A program made the position numbers and the translations under genes. Source: Pseudomonadota bacterium (GTDB taxonomy: Bacteria > Desulfobacterota > WTBG01 > JAGOGO01). Taken from it: a stretch of DNA of 15,003 bases. The stretch is from the NCBI GenBank assembly GCA_021160085.1, contig JAGHDE010000130.1, positions 1-15,003 of the forward strand, written 5' to 3'. The first letter of the stretch is position 1. Every line of letters begins with the position of its first letter. Shown here in pieces: positions 8,491 through 15,003 of this stretch. Under the pieces are notes generated by a model. It searched no databases, had not been told where the DNA came from, and worked only from the letters and a program-made list of their open reading frames with translations.

Positions 8491-9384
8491 ATGCTGCGAA
8501 TTGGTGAAAATCTAAATGTTATGGTGAAAACTATTGGCGCAGCCATGAAAGCAAAAGATCCGGGCCCGATCAGGAAATTGGCCGAAGAAGAAGCGGAAAA
8601 AGGGATAGATTGGATTGATATTAATCTTGGCCCGGCAAGAAAAGGTGGACCTGAACTGATGGAATGGGTAGTAAAAACAGTTCAGGAAGTGGCTCCTGAT
8701 ATTCCCCTTGCTCTGGATACATCAAACGTAGAGGCTGTTGAAGCAGGATTAAAAGTGCATAAGGGTAAGGCAATTATAAACTCTATCATGGCCCGTCCGG
8801 AGAGAATGGAAGCGATGATCCCTCTGGTAAAAAAATATGATGCAGCCTTTATAGCGCTTCTCTGGGGCCCTCCGGGAATGCCTAGGGATGAAAATGAAAG
8901 ATCGGAAAACGCCGTGACTCTTATTACCGCAGCATTAGAAGCAGGCATTCCTCCCGAAGATATTTATATCGATCCCATTGTAACCCCGGTCAATACCCAG
9001 CAGGACCAGGTAAAAAGCCTGGTAGAATTTATGAAGATGCTTCCGGATATTGTTGAGACGATGGCTCCGGGCGTAAGATCTACCTGTGGACTGTCCAATG
9101 TTTCCAACGGTTCTCCTAATCAACTCAGGCCGATTCTTAATCAGACTTATCTGACGATCATCGAGAAATACGGGATGTATTCAGCTATTGTCGATGCCTT
9201 TGATGATGAGATCGCCACTTTTTGTCGGGGAGAGAAGTCAGAAATCAAAAAGATAATAAATGACGTTTGCGATGGAAATGATCCGGATCCAAGCTCTCTT
9301 TCCAAGGAAGGGCTTGATTATATGAAGACCACCAAGGTTCTTTTAGGCCATTCCCTTTATTCCGATTCCTGGCTGGAAATTTGA
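8491..9384 (+). CDS. acsE: Methyltetrahydrofolate:corrinoid iron-sulfur protein methyltransferase
   Basis: Predicted 297 residues, a pterin-binding TIM-barrel protein. It moves the methyl group from methyl-H4folate to the cobalt of the corrinoid protein. Matches to known AcsE include the N-terminal LRIGENLN, the strand DINLGPA, ALDTSNVEAVEAGL, YIDPIVTPVN and CGLSNVSNGSPN, where the asparagine after LS is the likely pterin-contacting residue. The C-terminus is GHSLYSDSWLEI. It is about 35 residues longer than the Moorella form. The extra segment lies near residues 245-280 (FCRGEKSEIKK... to ...LDYMKTTK), between the last barrel strands and the conserved tail. ATG 8491 has TTAAGGAGG at 8473-8481. 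It is the last gene of the acs cluster before the intergenic gap at 9385-9669. Confidence 0.93.
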   Translation: MLRIGENLNVMVKTIGAAMKAKDPGPIRKLAEEEAEKGIDWIDINLGPARKGGPELMEWVVKTVQEVAPDIPLALDTSNVEAVEAGLKVHKGKAIINSIMARPERMEAMIPLVKKYDAAFIALLWGPPGMPRDENERSENAVTLITAALEAGIPPEDIYIDPIVTPVNTQQDQVKSLVEFMKMLPDIVETMAPGVRSTCGLSNVSNGSPNQLRPILNQTYLTIIEKYGMYSAIVDAFDDEIATFCRGEKSEIKKIINDVCDGNDPDPSSLSKEGLDYMKTTKVLLGHSLYSDSWLEI

Positions 9385-9408
9385 TTGACCTGTTATTCCG
9401 GGTATTAT
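9381..9408 (+). promoter_or_regulatory. Possible sigma70-type promoter for the Hdr-like cluster
   Basis: TTGATT at 9381-9386 and TATTAT at 9403-9408 are spaced by 16 bases and overlap the acsE stop codon. The -10 box matches the consensus in five of six positions and the -35 in four. It would leave a long 5' leader of about 250 bases before ATG 9670. This is weak evidence from consensus only. Confidence 0.25.
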
Positions 9409-9669
9409 TTCAAATTTCGCAAGCTTTACTAAGAAAGAAGTAAGAGCTTATCAATTTATCTATATAAGTTTTTGATGGTTACTTTAACTATGTGCCCATA
9501 AGATTTTTCCGGTAAGTAATCAATCCACCTATGCTGGTGAGGATACCAATCCGGCAGCTTCAGAATTGGTCGGTCGCTTCGCTGGATCAACTTTGCCAGT
9601 GCTGTCAACCACTTCCTTCTTGCTGTAGAATCAAAATGACGACGAGAATTTAGATTAAGGTTATTTCCC
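9385..9669. other. Intergenic region between the acs cluster and the Hdr-like cluster
   Basis: These 285 bases separate two plus-strand gene clusters. They contain a hairpin at 9421-9449, a promoter-like pair near the acsE stop, and a short inverted repeat ACCAAT (9545-9550)/ATTGGT (9565-9570). A minus-strand open frame of about 72 codons (9456-9671) covers most of it, but I cannot assign it to any family. I see no tRNA, rRNA or riboswitch consensus. It is the most likely place for independent regulation of the downstream membrane-complex genes. Confidence 0.5.
9421..9449 (+). terminator. Hairpin after acsE, possible weak terminator
   Basis: AAGCTTTACT (9421-9430) pairs with AGTAAGAGCTT (9439-9449) around an eight-base A-rich loop, giving ten base pairs with one bulged G. 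The stem is AT-rich and is followed by ATCAATTTATCT, not by a clean U tract, so rho-independent termination would be inefficient. It could instead be an mRNA 3'-end or processing hairpin. Confidence 0.3.
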
Positions 9670-11454
9670 ATGTTTTTCACCATTTCTTTATATATTGCTT
9701 TAGCCATTTTTGGAGTCGGTCTGCTCTATAAAGTGTGGACCTGGTTTCGATACAAAATCGATATAGATACCAGAAATATTTCGACCTCAGCGAGGTTTTT
9801 TGCCGCCATCAAGGGAATTATACGGACTTTGTTCAGCCCGAAAATTTTTACCCTTTTAAAAGTATTTGTCCTTGATATACTTTTGCAGACAAGAATATTA
9901 AGGGAGGACTTTCTCAGGTGGCTCATGCACATGTGCATATATTGTGGTTTCATGCTGCTTCTTCTGATGCATGCTTTGGACGAGGTTATAACCTCTGTTT
10001 TATTCCCAGACTATTTTTCGACCATCAACCCGTTTATGTTTTTGAGGGATCTGTTCGGTGGAATGGTGATCATGGGATTGGCCATTGCGGTTTATCGGCG
10101 TTTTATTTTGAAGGTGCCCCGTCTAAAGACCAACGCAATGGATGGCTACGCAATAATCATCGTGGCCATCATTATTTTTTCCGGAATTATTTTAGAGGGC
10201 ACAAAAATTACATCTTACTCAACCTACCAGCAGATGCAAGGGGACTACCTTGAACTGGACGATGAGCAAGAGCTTAGAGCCTTGGAGTCCTATTGGGTAA
10301 AGGACTTTGGAGTTGTCTCCCCCAATTTGAAAGGGCCATTTGACACTGAGACGCTGGCGCAGGGTAAAGAACTCCATGAAATGAGCTGCGCCATGTGTCA
10401 CTCCCGCCCCCAATGGGCATTTACAGGCTATGGAGTAGCCAGAATCATCAGGCCGATAGCCCTGGGATTAGACCGGGCTAATATGCCTACCACCATCTGG
10501 TATATACATTTCTTGGCCTGCCTGATTGGTTTGGCCTATCTTCCTTTTAGTAAAATGTTCCATATTTTTGCCAGCCCGCTGAGCCTGATGGCCAATGCGG
10601 TCATGGATAAAAAAAAGTCAGATCCGGCCAACATAGCCACCAGACAGATCATGGAGCTGGATGCCTGCACCCATTGCGGTACGTGCACCTTGAACTGCTC
10701 GGTTGGAGTGATTTTTGAGGAAATTCCCAACTTCAATATTCTTCCATCCGAAAAGATAGCCTCAATAAAGTCACTCGCCGCTGGCAAGGAACTGAGTGAG
10801 CAAGAGCTTAAGATTATTCAAGAAGGAGTTTGTCTTTGTACCAATTGCTATCGGTGCACGGTGGTCTGTCCAGTGGGAATCAACCTGCAGGATTTGTGGT
10901 TCAACGTTAAGGAGTCCTTGTTGCAAAAGGGTTATCCTGAGTTTCTCTCTCTTTCGCCCCTTTCTTACTACCGTGGATTAATGAAAGAAGAAGTGGTAAA
11001 AGATAAGTACCAGGAGCCCCTGGATCGGGCTCGAGAGGCTATCGTTGCTGAGTGCGAATTAATGAAAATAATGAAGATGGGGGATAAAGTTTTGCCTCTG
11101 ACTTCTACCGATAGGGATTTTCAAAGTGGGCTAAGCTTATCAGCCCAGGCAAACACTTTCTCGGCTTGCTTTGGCTGTGTTACCTGTACCACCGTTTGTC
11201 CGGTGGTAGCCAACTACGAGAACCCGCAAGAAGTCCTGGGACTCCTGCCGCATCAGATTATGCACTCCTGTGGATTGGGCCTCAGGGACCTGGCCTTTGG
11301 TTCAAATATGCTATGGGACTGTCTTACCTGCTATCAGTGCCAGGAACACTGCCCTCAGGGGGTATGTATTACCGATATACTCTATGAACTTAAAAATTTA
11401 GCAATCAAACAGGTAAAAGAAAAAACCTCACCGCTGATGGAAAAAACATTATGA
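9670..11454 (+). CDS. Membrane cytochrome b with heme-c loop fused to two HdrC-like Fe-S modules
   Basis: Predicted 594 residues. The first ~300 residues form a NarI/DsrM-like cytochrome b with about five membrane helices (roughly 5-23, 85-106, 124-143, 157-175, 277-297). Candidate heme-b ligands are H87 and H101 in helix 2 and H280 and H298 in helix 5; the 18-residue step of the latter pair matches NarI. The loop between helices 4 and 5 contains a c-type heme motif, CAMCH, at 240-244. With five helices and cytoplasmic Fe-S domains, this loop should face outside the membrane. The C-terminal half has two HdrC-like pairs of [4Fe-4S] motifs: C333/336/339/343 with C390/393/396/400, and C500/503/506/510 with C551/554/557/561. 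It ends in an ATGA overlap with hdrB. TTAAGG at 9655-9660 supports ATG 9670. Likely role: electron transfer between the HdrB-type site and quinones or a periplasmic partner. It resembles QmoC/DsrMK/HdrDE-type proteins, but I know no named equivalent. Confidence 0.85.
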   Translation: MFFTISLYIALAIFGVGLLYKVWTWFRYKIDIDTRNISTSARFFAAIKGIIRTLFSPKIFTLLKVFVLDILLQTRILREDFLRWLMHMCIYCGFMLLLLMHALDEVITSVLFPDYFSTINPFMFLRDLFGGMVIMGLAIAVYRRFILKVPRLKTNAMDGYAIIIVAIIIFSGIILEGTKITSYSTYQQMQGDYLELDDEQELRALESYWVKDFGVVSPNLKGPFDTETLAQGKELHEMSCAMCHSRPQWAFTGYGVARIIRPIALGLDRANMPTTIWYIHFLACLIGLAYLPFSKMFHIFASPLSLMANAVMDKKKSDPANIATRQIMELDACTHCGTCTLNCSVGVIFEEIPNFNILPSEKIASIKSLAAGKELSEQELKIIQEGVCLCTNCYRCTVVCPVGINLQDLWFNVKESLLQKGYPEFLSLSPLSYYRGLMKEEVVKDKYQEPLDRAREAIVAECELMKIMKMGDKVLPLTSTDRDFQSGLSLSAQANTFSACFGCVTCTTVCPVVANYENPQEVLGLLPHQIMHSCGLGLRDLAFGSNMLWDCLTCYQCQEHCPQGVCITDILYELKNLAIKQVKEKTSPLMEKTL

Positions 11455-12326
11455 AGTTTGCCCTATTTCTTGGTTGCAATATCCCGGCTCGTCTCGAACA
11501 ATACGAATCCTCAGCCAGGGGGGTTTTAGGTAAACTCGGTGTGGGATTGGTGGATATAAAAGAATTTAATTGTTGTGGATATCCTGTAAGAAATCTCGAT
11601 TTTAAAACTTTTGTTCTCGCTTCAGCCAGAAATCTGGCCCTGGCTGAAAAGAAGAACCTGGATTTGCTGAGTTTGTGCAAATGTTGTTATGGCAGCCTAA
11701 AGAAGGTAGACCATCTTATGAAGGAAGACGCTTCCTTACGGAAAGAAATCAATGCAACTCTGGAAAAAGAAGGTCTTAAATATGAGGGAGGTATTGAGGT
11801 AAAACATTTGCTCTCTGTTTTATACCACGAAGTAGGTCTTGGGCCTCTCAAAGAGAAGATAAAGAATTCCTTTGAAGGTCTTAAAATTGCAACCCACTAT
11901 GGCTGCCATGTTCTGCGCCCAAGTCAAATAGTCCAATTTGACAATCCAGTGGCACCATCCATATTCGATCAACTGGTTGAAGTCACCGGCGCCAAGAGTA
12001 TTTTTTGGCAAACTAAGCTTGAATGCTGCGGCGCTCCCTTGTGGGGGGTAAATGATGATCTATCCATGGATTTGACTGAAAAGAAACTAACAGACGGGAA
12101 GCAATCTGGTGCTGACTACCTTTGCACTGCCTGTTCATACTGCCAGATGCAGTTCGATACGGTTCAAAAGATGATTCTTGCCAAACGGGGTACGAATCAT
12201 CATCTTCCCTCTATTCTCTATCCACAGCTTCTCGGACTCAGCATGGGCCTCAATCGGGAAATCCTGGGGTTAGAGAAGAACCAGTTGCCTATCAGCGGCA
12301 TAGAGGATTTTTTGGTTTTTTCATAA
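11451..12326 (+). CDS. hdrB: HdrB-like subunit (two CCG domains)
   Basis: Predicted 291 residues, the usual HdrB length. Both cysteine-rich CCG motifs are complete. The first is C9, C41-C42, C76 and C79. The second is C152, C192-C193, C225 and C228. In methanogen HdrB these bind two noncubane [4Fe-4S] clusters that reduce heterodisulfides; in bacteria the natural substrate is mostly unknown. The start codon overlaps the stop of the cytochrome b/HdrC fusion (ATGA), so the two are translationally coupled. The preceding protein supplies the HdrC-like ferredoxin domains and membrane anchor that HdrB normally needs. A soluble cytoplasmic subunit is expected. Alternatives within the family are DsrK- or GlpC-like Fe-S oxidoreductases, but the two full CCG motifs in a short stand-alone protein fit HdrB best. 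Confidence 0.92.
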   Translation: MKFALFLGCNIPARLEQYESSARGVLGKLGVGLVDIKEFNCCGYPVRNLDFKTFVLASARNLALAEKKNLDLLSLCKCCYGSLKKVDHLMKEDASLRKEINATLEKEGLKYEGGIEVKHLLSVLYHEVGLGPLKEKIKNSFEGLKIATHYGCHVLRPSQIVQFDNPVAPSIFDQLVEVTGAKSIFWQTKLECCGAPLWGVNDDLSMDLTEKKLTDGKQSGADYLCTACSYCQMQFDTVQKMILAKRGTNHHLPSILYPQLLGLSMGLNREILGLEKNQLPISGIEDFLVFS

Positions 12327-12436
12327 AAAAGTTGGTATGCGGAAAAGATTTAAAGATTCGGGATGGTTTTTATGTATTCTTTGTTTCGATTGAAGGAGGA
12401 GATTTAGTAAGTGAGACTGGAAAGGGGTAAACAAGA
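12327..12436 (+). other. Gap with an unused strong Shine-Dalgarno and a 9-codon frame
   Basis: Between hdrB and the GltD-like gene, AAGGAGG at 12393-12399 stands 11 bases before a GTG at 12411. That GTG opens a nine-codon frame ending at TGA 12438-12440, which overlaps the downstream GTG start (GTGA). The arrangement would permit coupled reinitiation, or it may mark a frameshift near the true N-terminus. No known small protein is recognised. Confidence 0.3.
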
Positions 12437-14263
12437 GTGATTTCACAAGGAGCTCAGGCCCAGGTTGAAGAAGTGATTGATGAACTCAGCGGTAAGGTGT
12501 GCCTACCTCCGTGTCAAATAGCTTGTCCTCTTGGAGTGGATATCCAACGGACTAATACCATGATTGCTCACCTTCCTCTGGATACTCAGGAGGCTTCCAG
12601 CCTGATAATTAAGATAGGCGATGAGCTTTATGAGAAGAATCCTATGTTTCCGATATGTGGTTATATTTGTGGGCTGTGTGAGAAAGAGTGTAATTATAAG
12701 GATCAGACTGGAGCAGTGAGAAGAAAATTGTTGGTGCGCTTTATTGCTGACTATTATCTTCCTCACCTTGAAACCAGACCCCGGCTTGCTTTTCCCTCCA
12801 AAGAAAAAATTGCTGTAATTGGGGGAGGTCCAGGGGGCTTGATGTGCGCTTACATGCTGGGTAAAAATGGCCACCGAGTAACCATTTTTGAAAGAGGCTT
12901 TGAGATGGGCGGTGTCTTGAGACTCGTCCCTCAATACCGACTTTCTAAGGAGACAATAGATACCACCTTGAATACTCTCGTAAGAATCGCCCATATAGAG
13001 GTGAAATACGGAGTTAAAATCGGCAATGGTGGAAAAACATTGGATGACCTTAAAAACGAAGGTTACCGGGCAATATTTATTGCCACCGGTACCCCTTTTC
13101 CCAGACCCCTTACTTTTGGAAGGGAGCTGGTGGCAGGGACAAAATTAGAGGGAGTCCTGTTCGGTTTGGATATCCTCACAGATGTGAATCAAGGGAAGGT
13201 GTCTCCACAATTGTTTCAGGATAAGAAGGTGATTGTATTGGGTGGAGGCAACGTAGCATTTGATGTGGCGAGGACAGTTAGAAGGCTCGGTGGAAATGTC
13301 TCTGTTGTCTGCCTTGAATGTGAAGATAAATCATCAAAAGACGGCATACCCGCTGATGTAGAAGAGATAGAAGGTGGAAGGGAAGAAGGGATAAGTATAA
13401 CTTATTCCCGAGGTGTGGAAGAGATAATCGGAGAGGATAGTAAATTTAAGAAAATAAAGTGTCCTCGATGTACATCAGTCTTTGATGAAAACGGAATTTT
13501 TAATCCCAGGTTTGACCAGAGTGATTCTATATATCTTGAGGGTGATGTACTTTTGGTTACAATAGGGCAGGCACAGGAGCGGTCGTTTTTCCAGCAGGAA
13601 GATTTGCTTGATGAGAAAGGCAGTCTCGATATCGACCAGCTTACCCTCATGAGCAATCGCAAACAAGGATTTTTTCTCGGAGGAGATGTAAGGCGGGTGG
13701 GTTTTGCCGCAGAGGCGATGAGGGATGGGATGATAATAGCAGAGTCTATAGAACGTTATCTCAAAGGCGAAGACCTGAGAGTGGAAAGGAAGAAAGAATA
13801 CGAAGGTGCACCTATCCTGGAACTCCGGGATTACAAGCCTCAGACTGAACTTAGCTGGAAACCAGTGGAAGAGAGGATGGATTTTAGCCCCTTCGAGAAA
13901 GGGTTCACCCTGGAAGAAGCAGTGGAAGAGGCCAAAAGATGTCTCTGTTGTGGCCCATGCGTGAGTTGTAAGGCATGTATAGCGCTGGAACTTCAGCCGG
14001 AAATACCGGAAATAGAGATCAAACAGGATATTTGCATAGGTTGCGGTTTATGTGAGTCCCTTTGTTCTTATCATGCTGTCAGACTGAAGCCTTATGAGGA
14101 GGGAGGGGAGAAAGCAGCAAATATTGTTATTTCCTGTAAGGGGTGTGGACTTTGTGTCGCCAGCTGTCCTCAAAGGGCAATAACCATAAGCCATTTTAGT
14201 GATGACCACTTGGTAGGTAAAATTTGGACATTGGCTGAGGAAGGATTGAAAGAAGTTTCTTGA
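12437..14263 (+). CDS. GltD/NfnB-like FAD-NAD(P) oxidoreductase with N- and C-terminal Fe-S domains
   Basis: Predicted 608 residues. The N-terminal Fer4_20-type domain has cysteines C22, C26, C30 and C74, C78, C81, C85. The first Rossmann fold binds FAD (GGGPGG at 129-134). The second has GGGNVAFD at 269-276 for NAD(P)H. An FLGGD segment before RRVGFAAEAMRDG is the usual FAD-contacting GD motif. The C-terminus adds a cysteine-rich linker (C502 to C514) and two ferredoxin motifs (C533/536/539/543 and C567/570/573/577). The core resembles the GltD small subunit of glutamate synthase and NfnB, but no glutamate synthase large subunit is present. It sits where an HdrA-type flavoprotein would be expected, between hdrB and an mvhD-like gene. 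GTG 12437 is the only plausible start, because an in-frame stop lies at 12428; AAGGGG precedes it. Likely role: NAD(P)H-linked electron entry or bifurcation for the Hdr-like complex. Confidence 0.88.
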   Translation: MISQGAQAQVEEVIDELSGKVCLPPCQIACPLGVDIQRTNTMIAHLPLDTQEASSLIIKIGDELYEKNPMFPICGYICGLCEKECNYKDQTGAVRRKLLVRFIADYYLPHLETRPRLAFPSKEKIAVIGGGPGGLMCAYMLGKNGHRVTIFERGFEMGGVLRLVPQYRLSKETIDTTLNTLVRIAHIEVKYGVKIGNGGKTLDDLKNEGYRAIFIATGTPFPRPLTFGRELVAGTKLEGVLFGLDILTDVNQGKVSPQLFQDKKVIVLGGGNVAFDVARTVRRLGGNVSVVCLECEDKSSKDGIPADVEEIEGGREEGISITYSRGVEEIIGEDSKFKKIKCPRCTSVFDENGIFNPRFDQSDSIYLEGDVLLVTIGQAQERSFFQQEDLLDEKGSLDIDQLTLMSNRKQGFFLGGDVRRVGFAAEAMRDGMIIAESIERYLKGEDLRVERKKEYEGAPILELRDYKPQTELSWKPVEERMDFSPFEKGFTLEEAVEEAKRCLCCGPCVSCKACIALELQPEIPEIEIKQDICIGCGLCESLCSYHAVRLKPYEEGGEKAANIVISCKGCGLCVASCPQRAITISHFSDDHLVGKIWTLAEEGLKEVS

Positions 14264-14302
14264 AGGATTTACCAGTATAGCAAGGGGTAAAGCTAAGAGG
14301 AT

Positions 14303-15003
14303 ATGACGGAAGATAAAAAACCGAACAAAAGAATTAAGACTCAAGCATCTGAGCCCACGGTATTAGCTTTTTTATGCAACTGGTGTGCCTATGCCGGGGT
14401 AGATTCAGATTGGATATCGAAATTCCAATATCCCCCTAATATTAAGACAGTTAGGGTAATGTGTTCCGGCCGGGTGGATCCGGTGTTTATCTTGGAAGGG
14501 TTTTTAGCCGGTTTTGACGGAATAATGGTTTTTGGCTGTCCCCCCGGTGATTGCCATTATCTAAATGGAAATATTGAGGCAGAAAAAAAGATTAATGTTA
14601 CGAGAAGGCTTCTCAAAATTGCTGAGTTTGATAACGAAAGATTATATCTTGACCGGGGCTCGGCAGGAGAGCGGCAGCGATTTTCCGAGGTGATAACCCA
14701 GTTTGTGACTAAAGTCAGGGAAAGGGGCCCCTTGGAATTAGACGAGTTCGTAAAACGAAAACTACAGGCAGTAAAAGGGGTCTTGGAGGGAGAGAAGTTC
14801 CGCTGGCTGGTGGGAAAGAGCAAGGTGCTGGTAGAAGAGGGAAATGTTTACGGAGAAAAGGTATCTCAGGAAATAATGGATGAATTGTTGGATGAAATTT
14901 CCCACTCAGAATATCTGAAGAATAGAATTTTTCTCGTCTTAAAGGAAAAGCCTTTAACCACCGAGGAAATTTCCCGGAGTCTGGGTATGGAATTAAATGA
15001 TAC
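14303..15003 (+). CDS. mvhD: MvhD-like [2Fe-2S] electron-transfer subunit with C-terminal extension, partial
   Basis: The frame runs from ATG 14303 to the window edge without a stop, giving 233 residues so far. The N-terminal ~140 residues are an MvhD/FrhD-like [2Fe-2S] domain with the five expected cysteines C25, C28, C54, C79 and C84. Key motifs are FLCNWCAYAG, MCSGRVDP and FGCPPGDCHY. In Hdr complexes this protein passes electrons between a hydrogenase or dehydrogenase and HdrA; here its flavoprotein partner is probably the GltD-like protein encoded just upstream. Beyond the core, a charged extension continues past the usual length of about 140 residues. It ends at the edge in a helix-turn-helix-like segment (206-233: RIFLVLKEKPLTTEEISRSL). 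The ribosome-binding site is unclear: AAGAGG is only two bases away and AAGGGG is fifteen. The next upstream in-frame stop, at 14294, excludes an earlier start. Confidence 0.9.
   Translation, partial: MTEDKKPNKRIKTQASEPTVLAFLCNWCAYAGVDSDWISKFQYPPNIKTVRVMCSGRVDPVFILEGFLAGFDGIMVFGCPPGDCHYLNGNIEAEKKINVTRRLLKIAEFDNERLYLDRGSAGERQRFSEVITQFVTKVRERGPLELDEFVKRKLQAVKGVLEGEKFRWLVGKSKVLVEEGNVYGEKVSQEIMDELLDEISHSEYLKNRIFLVLKEKPLTTEEISRSLGMELND

Noticed and set aside
9545..9610. Cobalamin riboswitch in the intergenic region
   Set aside because: A GCCAGTGCTG-like string and a short ACCAAT/ATTGGT repeat are present, but no convincing B12-box or multi-stem fold could be seen by eye.
12337..12393. 18-codon ORF (MRKRFKDSGWF...) between hdrB and the GltD-like gene
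   Set aside because: No ribosome-binding site precedes it and the product matches nothing known; its CILC motif alone is not evidence.
12437..14263. Glutamate synthase small subunit (gltD) as the literal function
   Set aside because: No large subunit is present, the C-terminal ferredoxin domains are not part of GltD, and the neighbours are HdrB and MvhD.
1..15003. CRISPR arrays, insertion sequences, tRNA or rRNA genes
   Set aside because: No regularly spaced repeats, transposase genes with terminal repeats, or RNA gene consensus sequences were seen.

Overview
The window is a stretch of bacterial chromosome densely packed with redox and one-carbon genes, all on the plus strand. It carries the core of the Wood-Ljungdahl (reductive acetyl-CoA) pathway: CODH (acsA/cooS), the bacterial-type acetyl-CoA synthase with its N-terminal CODH-contact domain (acsB), the corrinoid iron-sulfur protein large subunit (acsC) and the methyl-H4folate:corrinoid methyltransferase (acsE). 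The organism is therefore an anaerobic bacterium (acetogen, syntroph, sulfate reducer or uncultured relative). The bacterial AcsB architecture and folate-type AcsE argue against an archaeon. The phylum cannot be fixed from the sequence alone.

Layout. Region 1 (1-2816) is a soluble NADH-oxidoreductase module: the 3' end of a NuoE-like [2Fe-2S] subunit, a NuoF/HydB-like NAD/FMN subunit with extra ferredoxin domains, and a small NuoG/HydA/HoxU-like Fe-S subunit with no catalytic domain. Region 2 (2861-9384) is acsA-acsB-acsC-acsE with short gaps and strong AAGGAG-type ribosome-binding sites. Region 3 (9385-9669) is the only sizeable intergenic stretch. It holds a hairpin, a possible promoter and a doubtful antisense ORF. 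Region 4 (9670-15003) is a second electron-transfer cluster. It encodes a membrane cytochrome b with a c-type heme motif in its outer loop fused to two HdrC-like Fe-S modules, then HdrB, then a GltD/NfnB-like FAD/NAD(P) Fe-S oxidoreductase, and finally a C-terminally extended MvhD-like [2Fe-2S] protein cut by the window edge.

How it may work together (inference). CODH and ACS make acetyl-CoA from CO2/CO, CoA and a methyl group delivered by AcsE and AcsC, or run in reverse. The NuoEF/HoxU-like module could move electrons between NADH and ferredoxin or CODH. The Region 4 proteins look like a membrane-anchored heterodisulfide-reductase-like complex with a GltD-type flavoprotein where HdrA would normally be. 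It could link the NAD(P)H/ferredoxin pool to quinone or periplasmic cytochromes, or to methylene-H4folate reduction. This is the part of the window I find most novel. The small CFeSP subunit (acsD) and the maturation ATPases (cooC/acsF) are not in the window.
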